Source: Pachypanchax playfairii (Eukaryota; Chordata; Actinopteri; Cyprinodontiformes; Aplocheilidae). From it: a DNA stretch of 64,000 nucleotides. Of this stretch, positions 23,561 to 35,553 are shown in pieces; position 1 is the stretch's first letter; the number at the start of each line of letters is the position of its first letter. The notes under the pieces are model-generated. The model was not told where the DNA came from. It searched no databases and saw only the letters and a program-made list of their open reading frames with translations. The position numbers and the translations under genes were made by a program. The DNA is taken from positions 2,381,132 to 2,445,131 of the forward strand of contig SSNP01000044.1 in assembly GCA_006937955.1 (NCBI GenBank), given 5' to 3'.

Positions 23561-24289
23561 TTCCAGATGATGTTTGCACTTACAAGGTTGCACAGTGGCT
23601 ACTAAAATGAGTTGTGGCAAATTTTGTAAAGATAATGCAACTACTACCATCTGTGGGAGATGTGGTGTACACCTTTGCTTTACAGAGCAAACAAATTGCT
23701 TCAAAATTTTCCATTTGGCTTAAGCTGAATTTCTGATGCTGCCCTTGGAGTTGACAATATTTCAAATATGGTTTTGATATATAATTCACATTACAGTTCT
23801 CTTTTTTACCACACTTTTTGGGCAAAATTATCATGTTTTCTCTGGTTTATTACATTAATCTGATGTGTAGCTTTCTGCAGCTGTAGTAGGATCTTGAATT
23901 TCCTTAGCCAGATTCATAAAAATTCCACCTTCTGTAGAACAATGTATCCCTGTAACCTCCAGTAGGGATGACTTCATGAAACTCTTCACAAATAAAATAG
24001 TTTCAATTAGAGGAAAAAATCCTTAATGTTTTAACTCATTATTGTCTCTGGTTCATTACCCAGTGAAACAGCATTAGAATCAAAATTATGTAGACAGTTT
24101 CTGTCCGGCTGAGCTCAATGAGTTAACACAAATTATAGCTTCTTCTAAACCATCCACATATGTTTGATCCTATCCCAAACAGAATCTTTAAAGAGGTTTT
24201 CAACACATGGATACTGGGCATGATCAATATATCTTTAAAGCATTAATATTTACCTAAGTCTTTTAAGGTTACTATAATTCAGCCCCTAC
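23561..24289. other. Non-coding stretch, nothing recognised
   Basis: AT-rich, with short open frames only. No family was recognised. Confidence 0.45.
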
Positions 24290-24293
24290 TTAA

Positions 24294-26064
24294 AGGGACT
24301 TTAAGGAGTTTGAAATTTTTGTGCTCGCAATTGCCTCGTCAGGTCAAACGCGTAACAGCAGCCTTAATTGTAGACTTGTGCACGAGGCGTGCGCATGCTG
24401 TATATGCACCCAGCTGAGTCAGTCCTGTATTCGACAATTTACAGATTTGCAGGCATGACTTCGACTAAGATAATGAATGTGATGTATAATATTTAAACCA
24501 AATAAGCTGTGAGCATGCCAGACAGCTTAAAAATGTTTCTACTATGGGAAATATGTGGAAACTCCTGGAAGCATCAACTTTTTATGGACTCAGATATAAG
24601 CGTTTGACTCAGATGCAGAACTCAGGCTGGAGTCAGTTTTCAGAGTTGTTAAAACTGACTTTATTTTCAACAATAAACAAACCCAGGGCAATAGGCAGGC
24701 AGAGAAACAGGTTTGGATTACTCTGTGTTTCACAGAGCTCGGGAGAGTCCAAAGAGACACAAAAGCGTTGAGTGGCAGGCAGTCCAAAGCTTCTTCTCCC
24801 CCCATGCAGCCTAACAAGCATGTGTTCCAGCATTCCAACCAAAGATCTTTTTCCTGCGAAGATGACTCACTCAGTACAGTCGCTCACAGAACCTGAACAA
24901 CTCTTTTCCCTACCGATTTAGTAATACCGTATTTTCCGCACTATAAGGCGCACCCAAAAGCCTTTAATTTTCTCAAAAACTGACTTTGTGCCTTATAATC
25001 CGATGATCCTTGTGTATGGATCAATATTGGTTGGGCTACCGTAATCAGGGGGCTACAGTACGAGTTAGAAGCACACTAATTCGGTGCTTGATGTCATTCC
25101 GGGTGGATTGACTTAAGAACTCCAGCCGCTGGATATTGGCGTGAACAGGACTTTCAAAGCTAGACTGTAAACTGCGTCGGAGCTGTGGATGACCAAAGGT
25201 GAGCACACGTTCACCAAGACGGAAAACAGCGCCATACGCACAGATATATCTGTCTCAACTGTGGTCCGAGCTTTCACGAAGGCAGGAATTGTCACTGAAC
25301 TGCCAGGCAACAGCCGCGACACTGAGTAGGATAATGACGAGTTTGATGTGACGGAACCGGCTGAATGCCGCACTCGCCCAACTATTAAACTCGGACACTG
25401 AGGATGAACTGAAAAAGTAGCGGTATCAGACTGTTTCTTTTCCCTGATTCTGTAAACCCGTAAAAGTTCCTCTGAATGCACTAACTACGTTGGTTTATAT
25501 TCTATTATGGTAAGAAAGTTTGCATAACACAACCCCAGCCACGATAGTGTTTCTATTCCATGCGCATTATAATGCGGTGCGCCCTACACACACACACACA
25601 CACTTTTAAAATAAGCCATTCATTGAAGGTGCGCCTTATAATCCGATGCGCCGAACCAATCTTTGCCTCCGTCGATCCGACTCAAGTTTCTCCCTTTTTG
25701 TCACCCTGGAAAAAACACTTGGTTTGAGTCTGGGCTGGAGTGTGTCTCTTGTTCTCAGTAGAATCCATGCTTCAAACGCTACTCTCTGCAGCTTTTAGCT
25801 AGTGATAGCAAACAATAGCAATAGCCTGAGTATGAACGCGCATGACTTCATGATGCATTCAAGGGCCTCTGGAAAGTACGGTGTGTGTTCGACCCAAACA
25901 AGTTCTATTAATAACTAATAAAATGATTTTACATGCATATAGAGACAACTACGGTGAAAATGCCCGGGCTCTTTCTAGTGACCAGGACATTGTTGGAGCA
26001 TGTATGAGGAAGAAATTGTACAGTTCTATACATTTATTTGTAGTTAAACTTGCTTAGAGTCCCT
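24294..26064. mobile_element. TTAA element, 1.77 kb, non-coding
   Basis: TTAA (24290-24293 and 26065-26068) flanks AGGGACTTTAAGGAGTTTGA on the left and, on the other strand, AGGGACTCTAAGCAAGTTTA on the right. These agree at about 16 of 20 positions. The interior contains a Tigger-like insertion (24927 to about 25655). No transposase frame of its own was seen. Confidence 0.75.
24927..25655 (+). mobile_element. Pogo/Tigger-like element with transposase C-terminal scraps
   Basis: The left end is TA|CCGTATTTTCCGCACTATAA followed by GGCGCACC, the known terminus of fish Tigger/pogo-type repeats. The right side contains 'ggtgcgccttataatccg', but the extreme end is missing. Between them 25187-25425 reads 'GEHTFTKTENSAIRTDISVS', 'RAFTKAGIVTELPGNSRD' and, after a stop and a shift, 'LLNSDTEDELKK', like the C-terminal tail of pogo-family transposases. 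A (CA)n run is at 25587-25604. Confidence 0.65.
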
Positions 26065-26068
26065 TTAA

Positions 26069-26652
26069 AGAGGCCATTACATTAAAAACGGTTTTTCGGA
26101 GGTCTCTGTTGAATATTTTAGCTCCCCAGGTGTCCTTACCTTCATAGTGGGTGTGATAACAGGTCAACCACTTCTCTTTCAGTTTTTATGTCTCTAACTA
26201 TCCAGTTGGCGATAACACCCAAGTTCTCCCGAGTTCAAACGGTTTGTATATGTTACATCGCAGCTCCTTTGCTTGTTAGTATACATCAGCTCCCGCAATT
26301 GAAACCATGCCTAGCATGCTGCTGGCTAAAAGCTGGAGCATAAGATGTATCAAACTGGAAGAGACTACGTATGCTGTTGCCATGCGCAGCGAGGCAGGAA
26401 ATAGTATGCCTTGTTCTCATAGACTAATTTGTTAGCCAATCTGAGTCCAGCAAATTAGAATAATGAATATGAACGAGCTGCTGCCGAAACCTGTCGGAAC
26501 GAGCCAGAACCACCCGAATTTTGACGCAGACAGATTGAAAGGTCTGTTAATCAGTGTTTTTTAGATATTTTTTAGATATAAAATGCTTCAAATTACTAGT
26601 TAATACTTGAGAAATAACCACAAAGTCCTGAAATTTGTATGAAATGGCCTCT
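26069..26652 (-). mobile_element. TTAA MITE family A, copy 3
   Basis: Starts AGAGGCCATTACATT right after TTAA 26065-26068 and ends ATGAAATGGCCTCT before TTAC (TTAA with one change). 584 bases, reverse of the 4202-4800 copy. It shares its left TTAA with the 24294-26064 element. Confidence 0.85.
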
Positions 26653-26656
26653 TTAC

Positions 26657-27925
26657 GAACTCATAATCGGCAATAAAAACTAGAACAAATGTTACATTTG
26701 ACACTATTTCACACTGAAGAAGTCGGTGATTATTTTATGGCGACCGTCTGACAGCTTCAGGCAGACGCACCACACCAGACACGCGTGCACAAATGCCAGA
26801 GCAGCCATGTTCAACACATGAGAACACCAGCGGAGGTGTACAGTCAAGTAAGTAGTGAGAAACAGCAAGATTTAGTGAGATGCATGAATGATACCTCCAA
26901 ATGTTTTGTGCATATAAGCGTCCGAGCTGTGCATATATGGATTCTCTATGACACAGGAACATGGCCAGCATGTTTGTGCATATAAGCGTTGTGCATACAA
27001 CCGTTGACCACTGTATGTTATCATTTACGCAATAATAATCTTTGAGGAGTTTCAATTAATTTACAGCTTCTCATAACACTGAAACAGCACTGGTGAATAT
27101 TTCTGATGATATTCTCATGGCCTCAGACACTGGACCTGTGTCTTTACTTGTCCTTTTAGATCTCAGGAACTGAGACCGCTTCCATTCGGTGGCCTTGTTA
27201 ACCTATATGATGTACTTCACGACAGACATGGAGCTGTTAAGTTATCATTTTGGCATCGGATTTATTTTTTGCGCAAGCCTGGAGTGTCAATTCTGGCAGG
27301 AAATAACACCAAGACACGCGAGACAATCCGGTCATAAATAAATAGCAATTCTTCAAAATAAAATGCTATCATAATTGAGTATTTAAACAGACTATAGAGA
27401 TGCAAATAAACACAACACACACACCTACACACACACACAAAACGCAACGGAGTGTGCTGACTACGTTGAGGGGGGGTGGGGTTTTTAGGTGTCTAAACAA
27501 ACGAAAGAGTGCGAGAAAGAGTTGAAGACAAGATGAATGATGTCAAATTAAAAGTAGGAGTAACTAAAACAAGCGCTCTTCCATTGTTTTTTTGCGAAAG
27601 ACGCATCTGACATGAACATAGGAAAAGCTGCATCGTGCAGCATCAGGATTCAGTGATCCACACTAGCTAGCATTTCAGCACTAGCAGCACTTGTACTGAG
27701 TAACAATAAACAGCCTTTTACCATTGCTGACTCTGAGATGTTTGAAGAAACAAAGTTGTAATAGTTCCACAAAAAACTCCAGCAATGCCGATAGTAAACA
27801 CAGCTACCCAATTCCCGATTCACGAAGGCGTTTCTTCCATTGAGGGAAAAGGAGGAAGAGGGAGGGGGGGCTACAACGCATGCGCACTACTCGAAAAACG
27901 ACAAACAGCCGTTGAGCTTCTCATT
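26657..27925. other. Non-coding stretch, nothing firm
   Basis: No domain-bearing frame. (AC)n-like runs at 27412-27440 and a G-rich run at 27470-27480. Short frames around 26785-27055 show no motif. Confidence 0.45.
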
Positions 27926-27929
27926 CGGA

Positions 27930-28035
27930 GCAAAATCATATGTAATGCCTTTAAATATGTCATTGGGATTCGGAGAACTGCACTAAACTGGTTTAAGTCA
28001 TATTTATCTGACAGATTCCCCTTTGTTCAGAGATT
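27930..28035 (+). pseudogene. L2-type LINE reverse transcriptase scrap
   Basis: The frame reads 'GIRRTALNWFKSYLSDRF', a well-known segment of L2/CR1-clade reverse transcriptases (consensus GIxGxALxWFxSYLSxR). Only about 35 codons remain. Confidence 0.65.
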
Positions 28036-30853
28036 TTCATACCGAACGGCATCAGACCAAAAGGCCGTTTGTTCTGACACTTTTTTTCTTCTGACACCTT
28101 TATTTTCCTGATGTCGTTTGGTCTGATGTCATTAGAAATTAAATCTGATGGATGTTTCCTGAGATCTGATGCTTTTCGTTGTAAAGTCTGATGTCTAAGG
28201 CTGTTTTGCCTAAAGTAGGAATATGTTTTCTTTGGTCTTAGGATGACGCCTTACAGCCCGTATCGTTCTAAGACTAGTTAATTAAAAACTTTCTTTTTGC
28301 AAAAGCCTATAGTTAGGTTTAGCTTAAGTTATCCTGAGCTTTCCCTTGAGCTGTGGTGCTATAGTCTTAGTCTCTATTTCAGTGTAATATTTATTGTAAC
28401 AAATATAAATAAGTTTCATGTACTTGTTCACAAAGGGAATGCATGAATGCAAAAGAACTGTAGATCTTCAGGTGCTACTGAGGAAAAGTTTATTTTTTTT
28501 ATACATTCCTCCACCTATGCTCTGTCATAAGCTATTTTCTGCTTCACTGCAAATCCTAATTGATCAAGTTCCATCTTAGTTTTACATTACATGGAGCAGA
28601 TGACATCACCTGATATTAATATTTTTCTGTACAGTTGTTTGTCTTGCTTTATGGCAAGAAATCTTCTAGAAAGGTGAGAACAAAAACATGTCTGAATGCT
28701 TTAGTTACTCTCAGGTGCTTCAAATGACTGTCAAGAGTGCAATTTATTAAACAGTGGTCGATCATGTTCTGTAGTAAGTCTTGGCCTTTTATAGATAATG
28801 TAAAGCATGATGCATTATTTCAGTTTTGAAATAATTAATGAGATACTTTGGCACAAACTCTTTTCTGTAGTTCATTTTCATTGTTTAATCAACCCTAAGA
28901 ATTTTGGGTTGTTTTGAGTTTTTTTTTTTTTAAAGTAAATTGACTTTTTGTCTTGTTTCATGAATAATTTTCACTTTTCATCCAAAACCACTTAAGATAT
29001 TGAAGGACTGGGTCAGACACTCAATATGTTTACACGCAGCAAGAAAAAATTGAATTATTGCCTTAGTCCGACTGAAATCTGACTTTTAAAAAGCATGTAT
29101 ACACCTTAGCTTGACTCTCAAAAGTCTAATTAAGCTACCCAGTTAATGCGATTGGAAATTTAAATTTCTCTGCATGTAAACGGCCATTTTTGAAAACCTG
29201 CACTATCTGGAGCTAAACCCCACCCCTTCCGGAAATGACACGACACGGAAACTGTAATCAATAATGATAATATCCTCGCCACAAAACTCTGCATGCATCT
29301 GACTTGCAATAGCATCAAACAGTACAGTTTGTAACAAATATACATCTTTTACTCTGTTTGCTTCACTTGGTGGAACTTTGTGTGACACACAAACCGGAAG
29401 CAATACCACGCAAAGGGTCACACGTCGCCACCTTCTGTAGCAGTGGTGAGTGCACTTTTTTCAGTAATTCGCTTCTCAGAGTGACATGTAAACCCTGACC
29501 AAGCTCTCAACAGGGGGTTAATCCATTAGTGCGGTTTCTGCCAATAGCTCTATTTAGATGTACATGGCAATGTACTGACTGTCATGTCCTGGCAAACATA
29601 TACAGTATAATAAACATTTTTGTTGATAAGTTATCCTAATTTTTCATCATTTGTTGAAAAAAACTGATTTAACAAATGGCATGAACAGTTTATTCTCACA
29701 AACCTCTTTTTTTTTTTAAGAAAATAAAAACGTTGACTCTAAAAGCTAAAGAGATATTTAGTTCATTTTGAATGTTTGATATTTGTTTAAGTCAAGTTTA
29801 TTCAGGGAAGTAGGTTTTTCTGTTGCAATGTCATCACAATCTTTCAATACTTTTTTGCTGAAAAGACTTCACAGGATAGGAAACACATTTCATTCCACAA
29901 TTGCTCTTGTTAACAAGACTATTAAGATGCCCCAAACATCAGTCCCTGCAGACTTTATTGACGTTCATTTCATCAGAATAGCATTGCAGGCTCCCCGAGG
30001 GGCTGCTAAATGACCCTTAAGGAACCAAGTCTAGCGCTTTAACCCCTTGACTATCTTTCTCCAAATCCTCCCCCGTCTGAGAGCTTGTACTTTTGACATT
30101 TACTAATAAACAAAAGGTCAGCACCTCAGATCACAGGTGATTTGTCTGACCCTGAAAGCCTATGATGAGCAGGCTATGAGAAGAGTAGCAAAACATTAGT
30201 TAGCAAGAAGAAATCCAACACTAAAAAACTATCTCTACAACCCCGCCAAACCAGAAGTCTAAACCCCCAAAGCACTTACCTGTCATTTAGTTCTGCTTTT
30301 CATCTAGTTACTGTGTATTTTTATTTCACTGGTAAAAGAAGGCAGAATGATTGCATTTTATCACCACAACTTCAGAAAAAGCCTGAAGGATAGGTGTTGG
30401 GGTATGTTCTCAGTTTTTGATATTTGATGTCTGACCATACTCCTGCCTGCCATGCCAATCACAAGAAACCACTGATTTGGGAAGCAACGATAAAGGATTA
30501 AAGCATGTTTCCACCTCATCTGTCCAGTGGAGTGAGCTGATCAGATGAGGTACAGTGGATGTTGTAGAAGGACCTAACTAGGGATGAATTATTGGGTAAC
30601 AGGAAATTAAAAAATTCTTGCAACGTCAATTCACCACTCAAAGTAGTTCTTCTGAAGTCTAGCCTGACCCCTCTCTGAACTCCAGCCATTATTCTCATTT
30701 GTTTTGCTACTGCAAAAATATTTTAAAAGAAAGATGAACATCAAAGCATTTCTACCTTTTTGTTTTGTAGTTGTTCTCACTGTAGTTGCTGTTGTAACAT
30801 AAAAATAATGTAAACTCAATTTCAATCAAATTACAGTTTGTAATTGATGCTGC
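28036..30853. other. 2.8 kb without a recognised gene
   Basis: 28043-28125 contains an inverted pair (gcatcagaccaaa and tttggtctgatgtc) that may mark a small MITE. 29020-29580 begins 'tgtttacacgcagc' and holds 'gacatgtaaaccctg' near its end, resembling ends of Harbinger/hAT-type fish MITEs, but I could not match the termini. The rest is unassigned. Confidence 0.35.
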
Positions 30854-30854
30854 A

Positions 30855-30912
30855 TTCAACATGGGAAAATTAAAAGTTAAAGCTTCAACATGGGAAAATT
30901 AAAAGTTAAAGC
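30855..30912 (+). repeat. 29-base tandem duplication
   Basis: Two perfect copies of a 29-base unit beginning 'ttcaacatgggaaaatt' and ending 'gttaaagc' (30855-30883, 30884-30912). The unit spans the left edge of the TTAA element that follows, so the duplication came after that insertion. Confidence 0.95.
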
Positions 30913-31530
30913 AGTACTGAATAACTTCTTCACAGCCGTGTCTCAGACAGCCGTTGCTGGAGTTCTGCAGAAATATGCTACCTGTTGAGATGTGCTACAC
31001 ATGTGCAGTTCCACAGCCTTCTATATTTTTCCATAAATACATTTTACCTATCAAATAAATTCTCCCAGGACAGGAACACTAAATATGATGTTATTTTTAC
31101 TTTCTTTGCATTGTCAGAGCGACAGGCAAATGTTTGGACACACCCAGAGGAGAAGGACCCAACAATGGCCACCAAGGACCCAGAGGGCTTTTATATAGAA
31201 AATATCTGGGAAGGATTATAAAAATATGCTTAAACAATTAACAGGGCACACTCGTCATTAACAAGAATACTGTATAAACTTTGAATGACATTTCATTATG
31301 AAATAAGGTGTCATTTTGTACAATGGCGGCATTTTTCTTCAGGGCAGCCTAAATCCCCAGAATACCACTTCCGGCTGAGACCCGCATTACGGAGGTTATT
31401 TAGTCTATTGTAAAACCATCGGAAGCACACAGAGTGTCTAATATGAAGCTGAACATGTTTTTTAGCCCGTATCCACTTAGTCAAGTTTCAAAATTGTAGC
31501 TTAAAGTTTTAAAAGTTATTCAGTCTAGCT
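30910..31530. mobile_element. TTAA MITE family C, copy 1 (degraded)
   Basis: The left end AGCAGTACTGAATAACTT follows TTAA 30906-30909. The right end, on the other strand, is AGCTAGACTGAATAACTT; its flank has become TTTT. The ends resemble those of 32617-33037. No coding frame. Confidence 0.6.
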
Positions 31531-31531
31531 T

Positions 31532-31597
31532 TTTGGAACCCAGGACCGTCCCACTGCAAGACAACAACACTACCCACTGCACCACCATGCAGCCCAT
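31532..31597 (-). repeat. tRNA-derived SINE head fragment
   Basis: On the minus strand it reads 'ggtggtgcagtgggtagtg' (A box) through 'ggtcctgggttcc' (start of B box). Same family as 7955-8241. It is cut off right at the MITE boundary at 31530. Confidence 0.7.
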
Positions 31598-31858
31598 TTG
31601 AGATTTTATTTTATGGTTTACAAAAAGCACTGTCAGCCTGTAGTAATGGTAGGAGTAGTAGTTTATTTCATAGGGACTGGTATGTACATAAAACCTGTAA
31701 CACACCACAACATTTATAGCCAAGGCTAATTTGTTTAGTGAACATTGCTAACAATTTGTGGAATATAAAAAAAAATGTATACATACCCAGCAGATAGAAG
31801 ATCATGTATATCTTCAGCATGTTAATTTAGTTGGTCTAAAAATAACATTGTTGTTAGA
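31598..31858. other. Short non-coding gap, nothing recognised
   Basis: AT-rich sequence between the SINE head and the solo LTR. No feature seen. Confidence 0.4.
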
Positions 31859-31863
31859 TCTGT

Positions 31864-32514
31864 TGTTACATACCTATGTTGATCATTTCAGTTTCTCACT
31901 CACCCATCTCTGTTCTGCTGTACCTAGTAATCAGCCATCATTGCTTTCACCTGTTTCCCCTTGATTCTGTGTGTGGAAACACATGTCTCCTCCCCTATAT
32001 AAGTAGAATGAGAACAAGAGCACACTTCAAGTTAGATGTATGTACCACATCCTCATGTTGTCAGTTTGTATCCTGTCTGTATCTCCTAGTGAATAACCAA
32101 CCTTGACCCATTATTCTGCCTCTGCCCTCAGGTGATTGTGTTTGCTCACCAGACTTCCTGGTAATGACCTGTTTGGATCACTGGACGCTGCCTCAGTCTG
32201 TACCCCAATCAGTCTGTAAGTGAACATTGTTTACGAGGTTTGACTATTGGCATGTTTATTGGATTTGAGTAAGGATCGTGAATTGGACTTTCTCATTTGA
32301 TATCAGATTACCTGTGCATGTCCTCTGTCTGTTTACCTGGCTAACCCCTATGCAGTGATGTCATTGCCAACATCACTCAACTGTGTTTACCTGCTAGCAA
32401 GAACCATTACTACCAGCATTCAAACTATCCACATTTTCAATAAAGGTTGCTCAATCGGCCATTCTGCCTCCTCTTCTGTGTAATCGGGTGCAGCTCTACA
32501 CATAAAACATTACA
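31864..32514 (+). mobile_element. Solo LTR with TCTGT duplication
   Basis: A 651-base unit starting TGTTACATACC and ending AACATTACA, with the same 5 bases TCTGT on both sides (31859-31863 and 32515-32519). It has an LTR's internal order: TATA box 'ctatataag' near 31996, poly(A) signal AATAAA at 32439-32444, then a GT-containing U5. No gag or pol adjoins, so it arose by recombination between two LTRs. Confidence 0.88.
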
Positions 32515-32616
32515 TCTGTACAATGTTCTCATGGAAATGTGCCACCATATTTATCTTCTGAGTAAATGAGTCTGTCCGCTGTTTAGGCAGGTAGCATCAA
32601 GTACTTTTTAGTTTAA

Positions 32617-33037
32617 AGCAGAACTAAGTAAGTTTTTTCACCTCAATAAATGTTTTCTAGAGTCCCTGTGGGGGTAAACAAGGACTTGGCGGGGTGATTC
32701 GTGGGTCCCTCCCCTCCTTCCGGGGTCTGTGTCCTGAAAGCAGCACTTGCAACTTTCAGTGGATCGGACCCGACTAATCTCGCGAGAACAAACCTGCTTT
32801 ACGGCACTCACACTCACGTACATAAATACAAGCATGAAGCCCTTGCCGTTGTTAGCAACGCCACCCTTAGGAGCGCAAAGATGACAATAATACTCACCTG
32901 TCGAGACATTTTCTTGGTTTTGTTTTTCTTTCTTCTTGCAAAAGCGTTCTCTGCGGCGGCGGGGGAACGTTACGACAGTGAGCTTTCACAGGGGACCAGT
33001 AGGGGGAGAGCGAGAGCAAAACTTACTTAGTTCTGCT
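32617..33037. mobile_element. TTAA MITE family C, copy 2, with perfect ends
   Basis: TTAA at 32613-32616 and 33038-33041 flanks AGCAGAACTAAGTAAGTTTT, which is mirrored exactly at the right end. The body is 421 bases with no transposase. A 109-codon open frame (32701-33030) inside has a signal-peptide-like hydrophobic stretch but no known domain, and is probably chance. Confidence 0.9.
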
Positions 33038-33041
33038 TTAA

Positions 33042-35548
33042 ATCACTTTCTTGTTTTTTCTGTAAGGGTTAGGATAATGTGGATGAGAGTAGCAAGACTA
33101 AATAAAACTGGAAAGTTCTGATCTAACCATATAATCATGTGGATTAATTGTCAAAAAAATATTCTGCTCCAAAACATGATGGGGGAGTTGTGTGCATTTA
33201 CCTAATAAGATAGTTATTTTCTCTCTCAAAAACCTGAGGTCTTAAGTGGAGCATGAGTTGTATTTGAAAGCCTGTAAACCTGCTGAGGCTGTTTAATTTC
33301 CCCTCTCTTCACTAGCATGAAGGATGGTTCAAAGGGTGACTCTCTGACAGGGTATGTGATTGCTCCTCTGTCCTTTATCTGCATCCCCACATTAGCACGT
33401 AAATGAGGCTTGCACTTTGGGCTTGGGGAGCTGAAGAATGCTCGGTGTAGACATGAGATGAACAGTTATTGTTGGACAGATTTTTCCCACTTTAACACTT
33501 CAGTTTCATTAACTGTCAAAAGAGTTGTGATTTTGACACTGCATCTGTTTTTTTGAACATCATGCAGTGACAACTGTGTACAACATACTGCAAATTTGGT
33601 ATCTACAGTGATGAGAATTGTTTTATTTTGTTTGAGAAATGCACAGACGTTTGCACTATTGCACAAATGGTTTAGTTATGTAGGTATCTATTCTCTGTTC
33701 ACTTTCACTCAAGACAAATTCCTTGTATTGTGTAAATATACTTGGAAAGAAAACAATTCTGATTCTGATGAGCAAGTTGTACACCTCTGTACTAACAAGC
33801 TGCTGTTGACAAGAAAACCTGTTTAATTGTAGAAGCAGAAATATTTCTCTGCAACTCTCGCATCTTACATATTTTTATTTCTTTATTTATTCTGTTTGTG
33901 TTTAAATATTTTACTTGAGCTTGTTTTGTTGCTTTAATTACAACAGGAGAGCCAATAAAATTATTCCAGGATTTATTAATTAGAGCTGCATTTAAATGTG
34001 CCTTGTGTGTTTGGTGTTGCATGGTGAAGTGTGTTCTCAGGCCTGCAGTGGAGTGACTGCAGGGTCTGCAGGTCTCCATTGTGATTTGAGCAGAGCTTAT
34101 CGCATGGGAGAGAACTGGCAGCCTCTTAAAAGGTATTATATGTGCTCTCGTTCTCCTTCCCTCTGACAGGAGCCCTTGGGATAAAAAGGAAAAGCAGTAG
34201 AAAAAGAGACATCGGTTCCCGACATGGGGAAGTCTTTGTTTCTATTCTCTTCATCCCAAGTCTCTCCAGGAATCCTAATTTCCACCATTCACCTACCTAT
34301 CAGCAGATAAAAGCTCCTTGAAGGGGGGGATTTCCTCAATTGAGACAGCTTGTAACCAGTCTGCATAAGGGAGGAAGCCACACAAAGATCTGAAGTGAGA
34401 GGAGGTTGAAGCACAGATTTCAAATTGCTTTGTTCCAAAGTAAGTTTTCACAGAAGCTGATTCAAAACCTGGCTGGGAATCTCCACTCTGAAATTAGAGC
34501 AGTGATACCTAACATGAGGATCTCCTGAAATTTAGCATGTTCCCAGTAAACCAAACCACTGATGCTGACATTGCTTGGTAGAACATTGTGCAATTACCTT
34601 TTGTTGCTTACTTGAAACCAGTCTGATTTAAGCTGTTTGCTTTTTTGCTTTTTGTTTTTGGCAAAGGATCGGATGTGTGTGTATGGTTTGGGGGTTGGGG
34701 GGGTGATTAGATGGTGATGTACAGGGAATGTGCCAGGCTTGGCAGCTGACATTCTTAATTTGGCTGCCTGGCATCAAAATTAAGGAGAAAAAAGTCCACA
34801 TCAGTCTCAGGGGAGAGGGAGGTGTTAACTTCTAATGGCTTTCTTTGCCACAGCCCTGACATCTGCAGGGCTTCCAGCAAAAGAGAATGAGGCCATTTTG
34901 AAAAATTAATGGAGCTGAATGCATCTCACAGCAAGGAGAGGGCTGGATTAATCAGCACATTAATGGCTAGCCCTGGATTGGAAATAATTATTGGTGCCGA
35001 CAAGGTGCAGAGGTGCCAGTGCCAGTTCCTTTCAGAAATGCATTTTTAAAGCCGTTTAAAAAGCCTTCAGATGTTGGCATTATCTTGTGTGACCAAATTA
35101 GGAGAAAATGAGAAAAGTTTATCTGGCATTTGGAGTATTGAAAAAGCTTAGGCTTTATAAATTATACAGTGTGTGTTCATGAATACCTCAGCGTGTGTAT
35201 TTGCAGGCAAGTGCAGAAATACGGTAAAGATGTGTTTGTGAAAACAGAGGGAAGGATTGTAGGAAATGGCACATATGAAACATTTAATTTAATTAATGAA
35301 CATCTGTTTATTTTTAAGTGTTTTTTTTTCTTTTTTGGTAGTCTTGATTTTTTTTCTTGACAGACTTTACAAAACTTCTCAGAGGGTTATTTTAATTGGG
35401 CACTTAAAAGAGTAGTACTGTTGGTGCAAGAGTGGATTTCTTAATGCACTTACAAGAGTCCAAACTACACTGATTACTGTCTACCACCAATGAAAGCATC
35501 AAACAAGAGGTGGTGCTAGTGGGAGAGGAAAATGATTTGATAAGCTGT
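33042..35548. other. 2.5 kb repeat-poor stretch, candidate conserved non-coding DNA
   Basis: No transposon, SINE or microsatellite was recognised across 2.5 kb, unusual for this window. 34700-35110 contains an inverted pair (TGCCAGGC at 34731, GCCTGGCA at 34765) and several TTAATTT/ATTAATGG words, and 33940-34200 has similar texture. These suggest developmental enhancers or similar regulatory DNA, but only by look. Confidence 0.35.
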
Positions 35549-35553
35549 GTTTT

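Noticed and set aside
28043..28125. Inverted pair gcatcagaccaaa / tttggtctgatgtc
   Set aside because: Too short, with no flanking duplication, to call an element.
29020..29580. Possible Harbinger/hAT MITE
   Set aside because: Suggestive 'tgtttacacg' and 'catgtaaac' words, but the termini do not pair and no duplication is visible.
32701..33030. 109-codon frame with a hydrophobic stretch resembling a signal peptide
   Set aside because: It sits wholly inside a TTAA MITE with perfect ends, lacks any downstream domain, and is best seen as chance.
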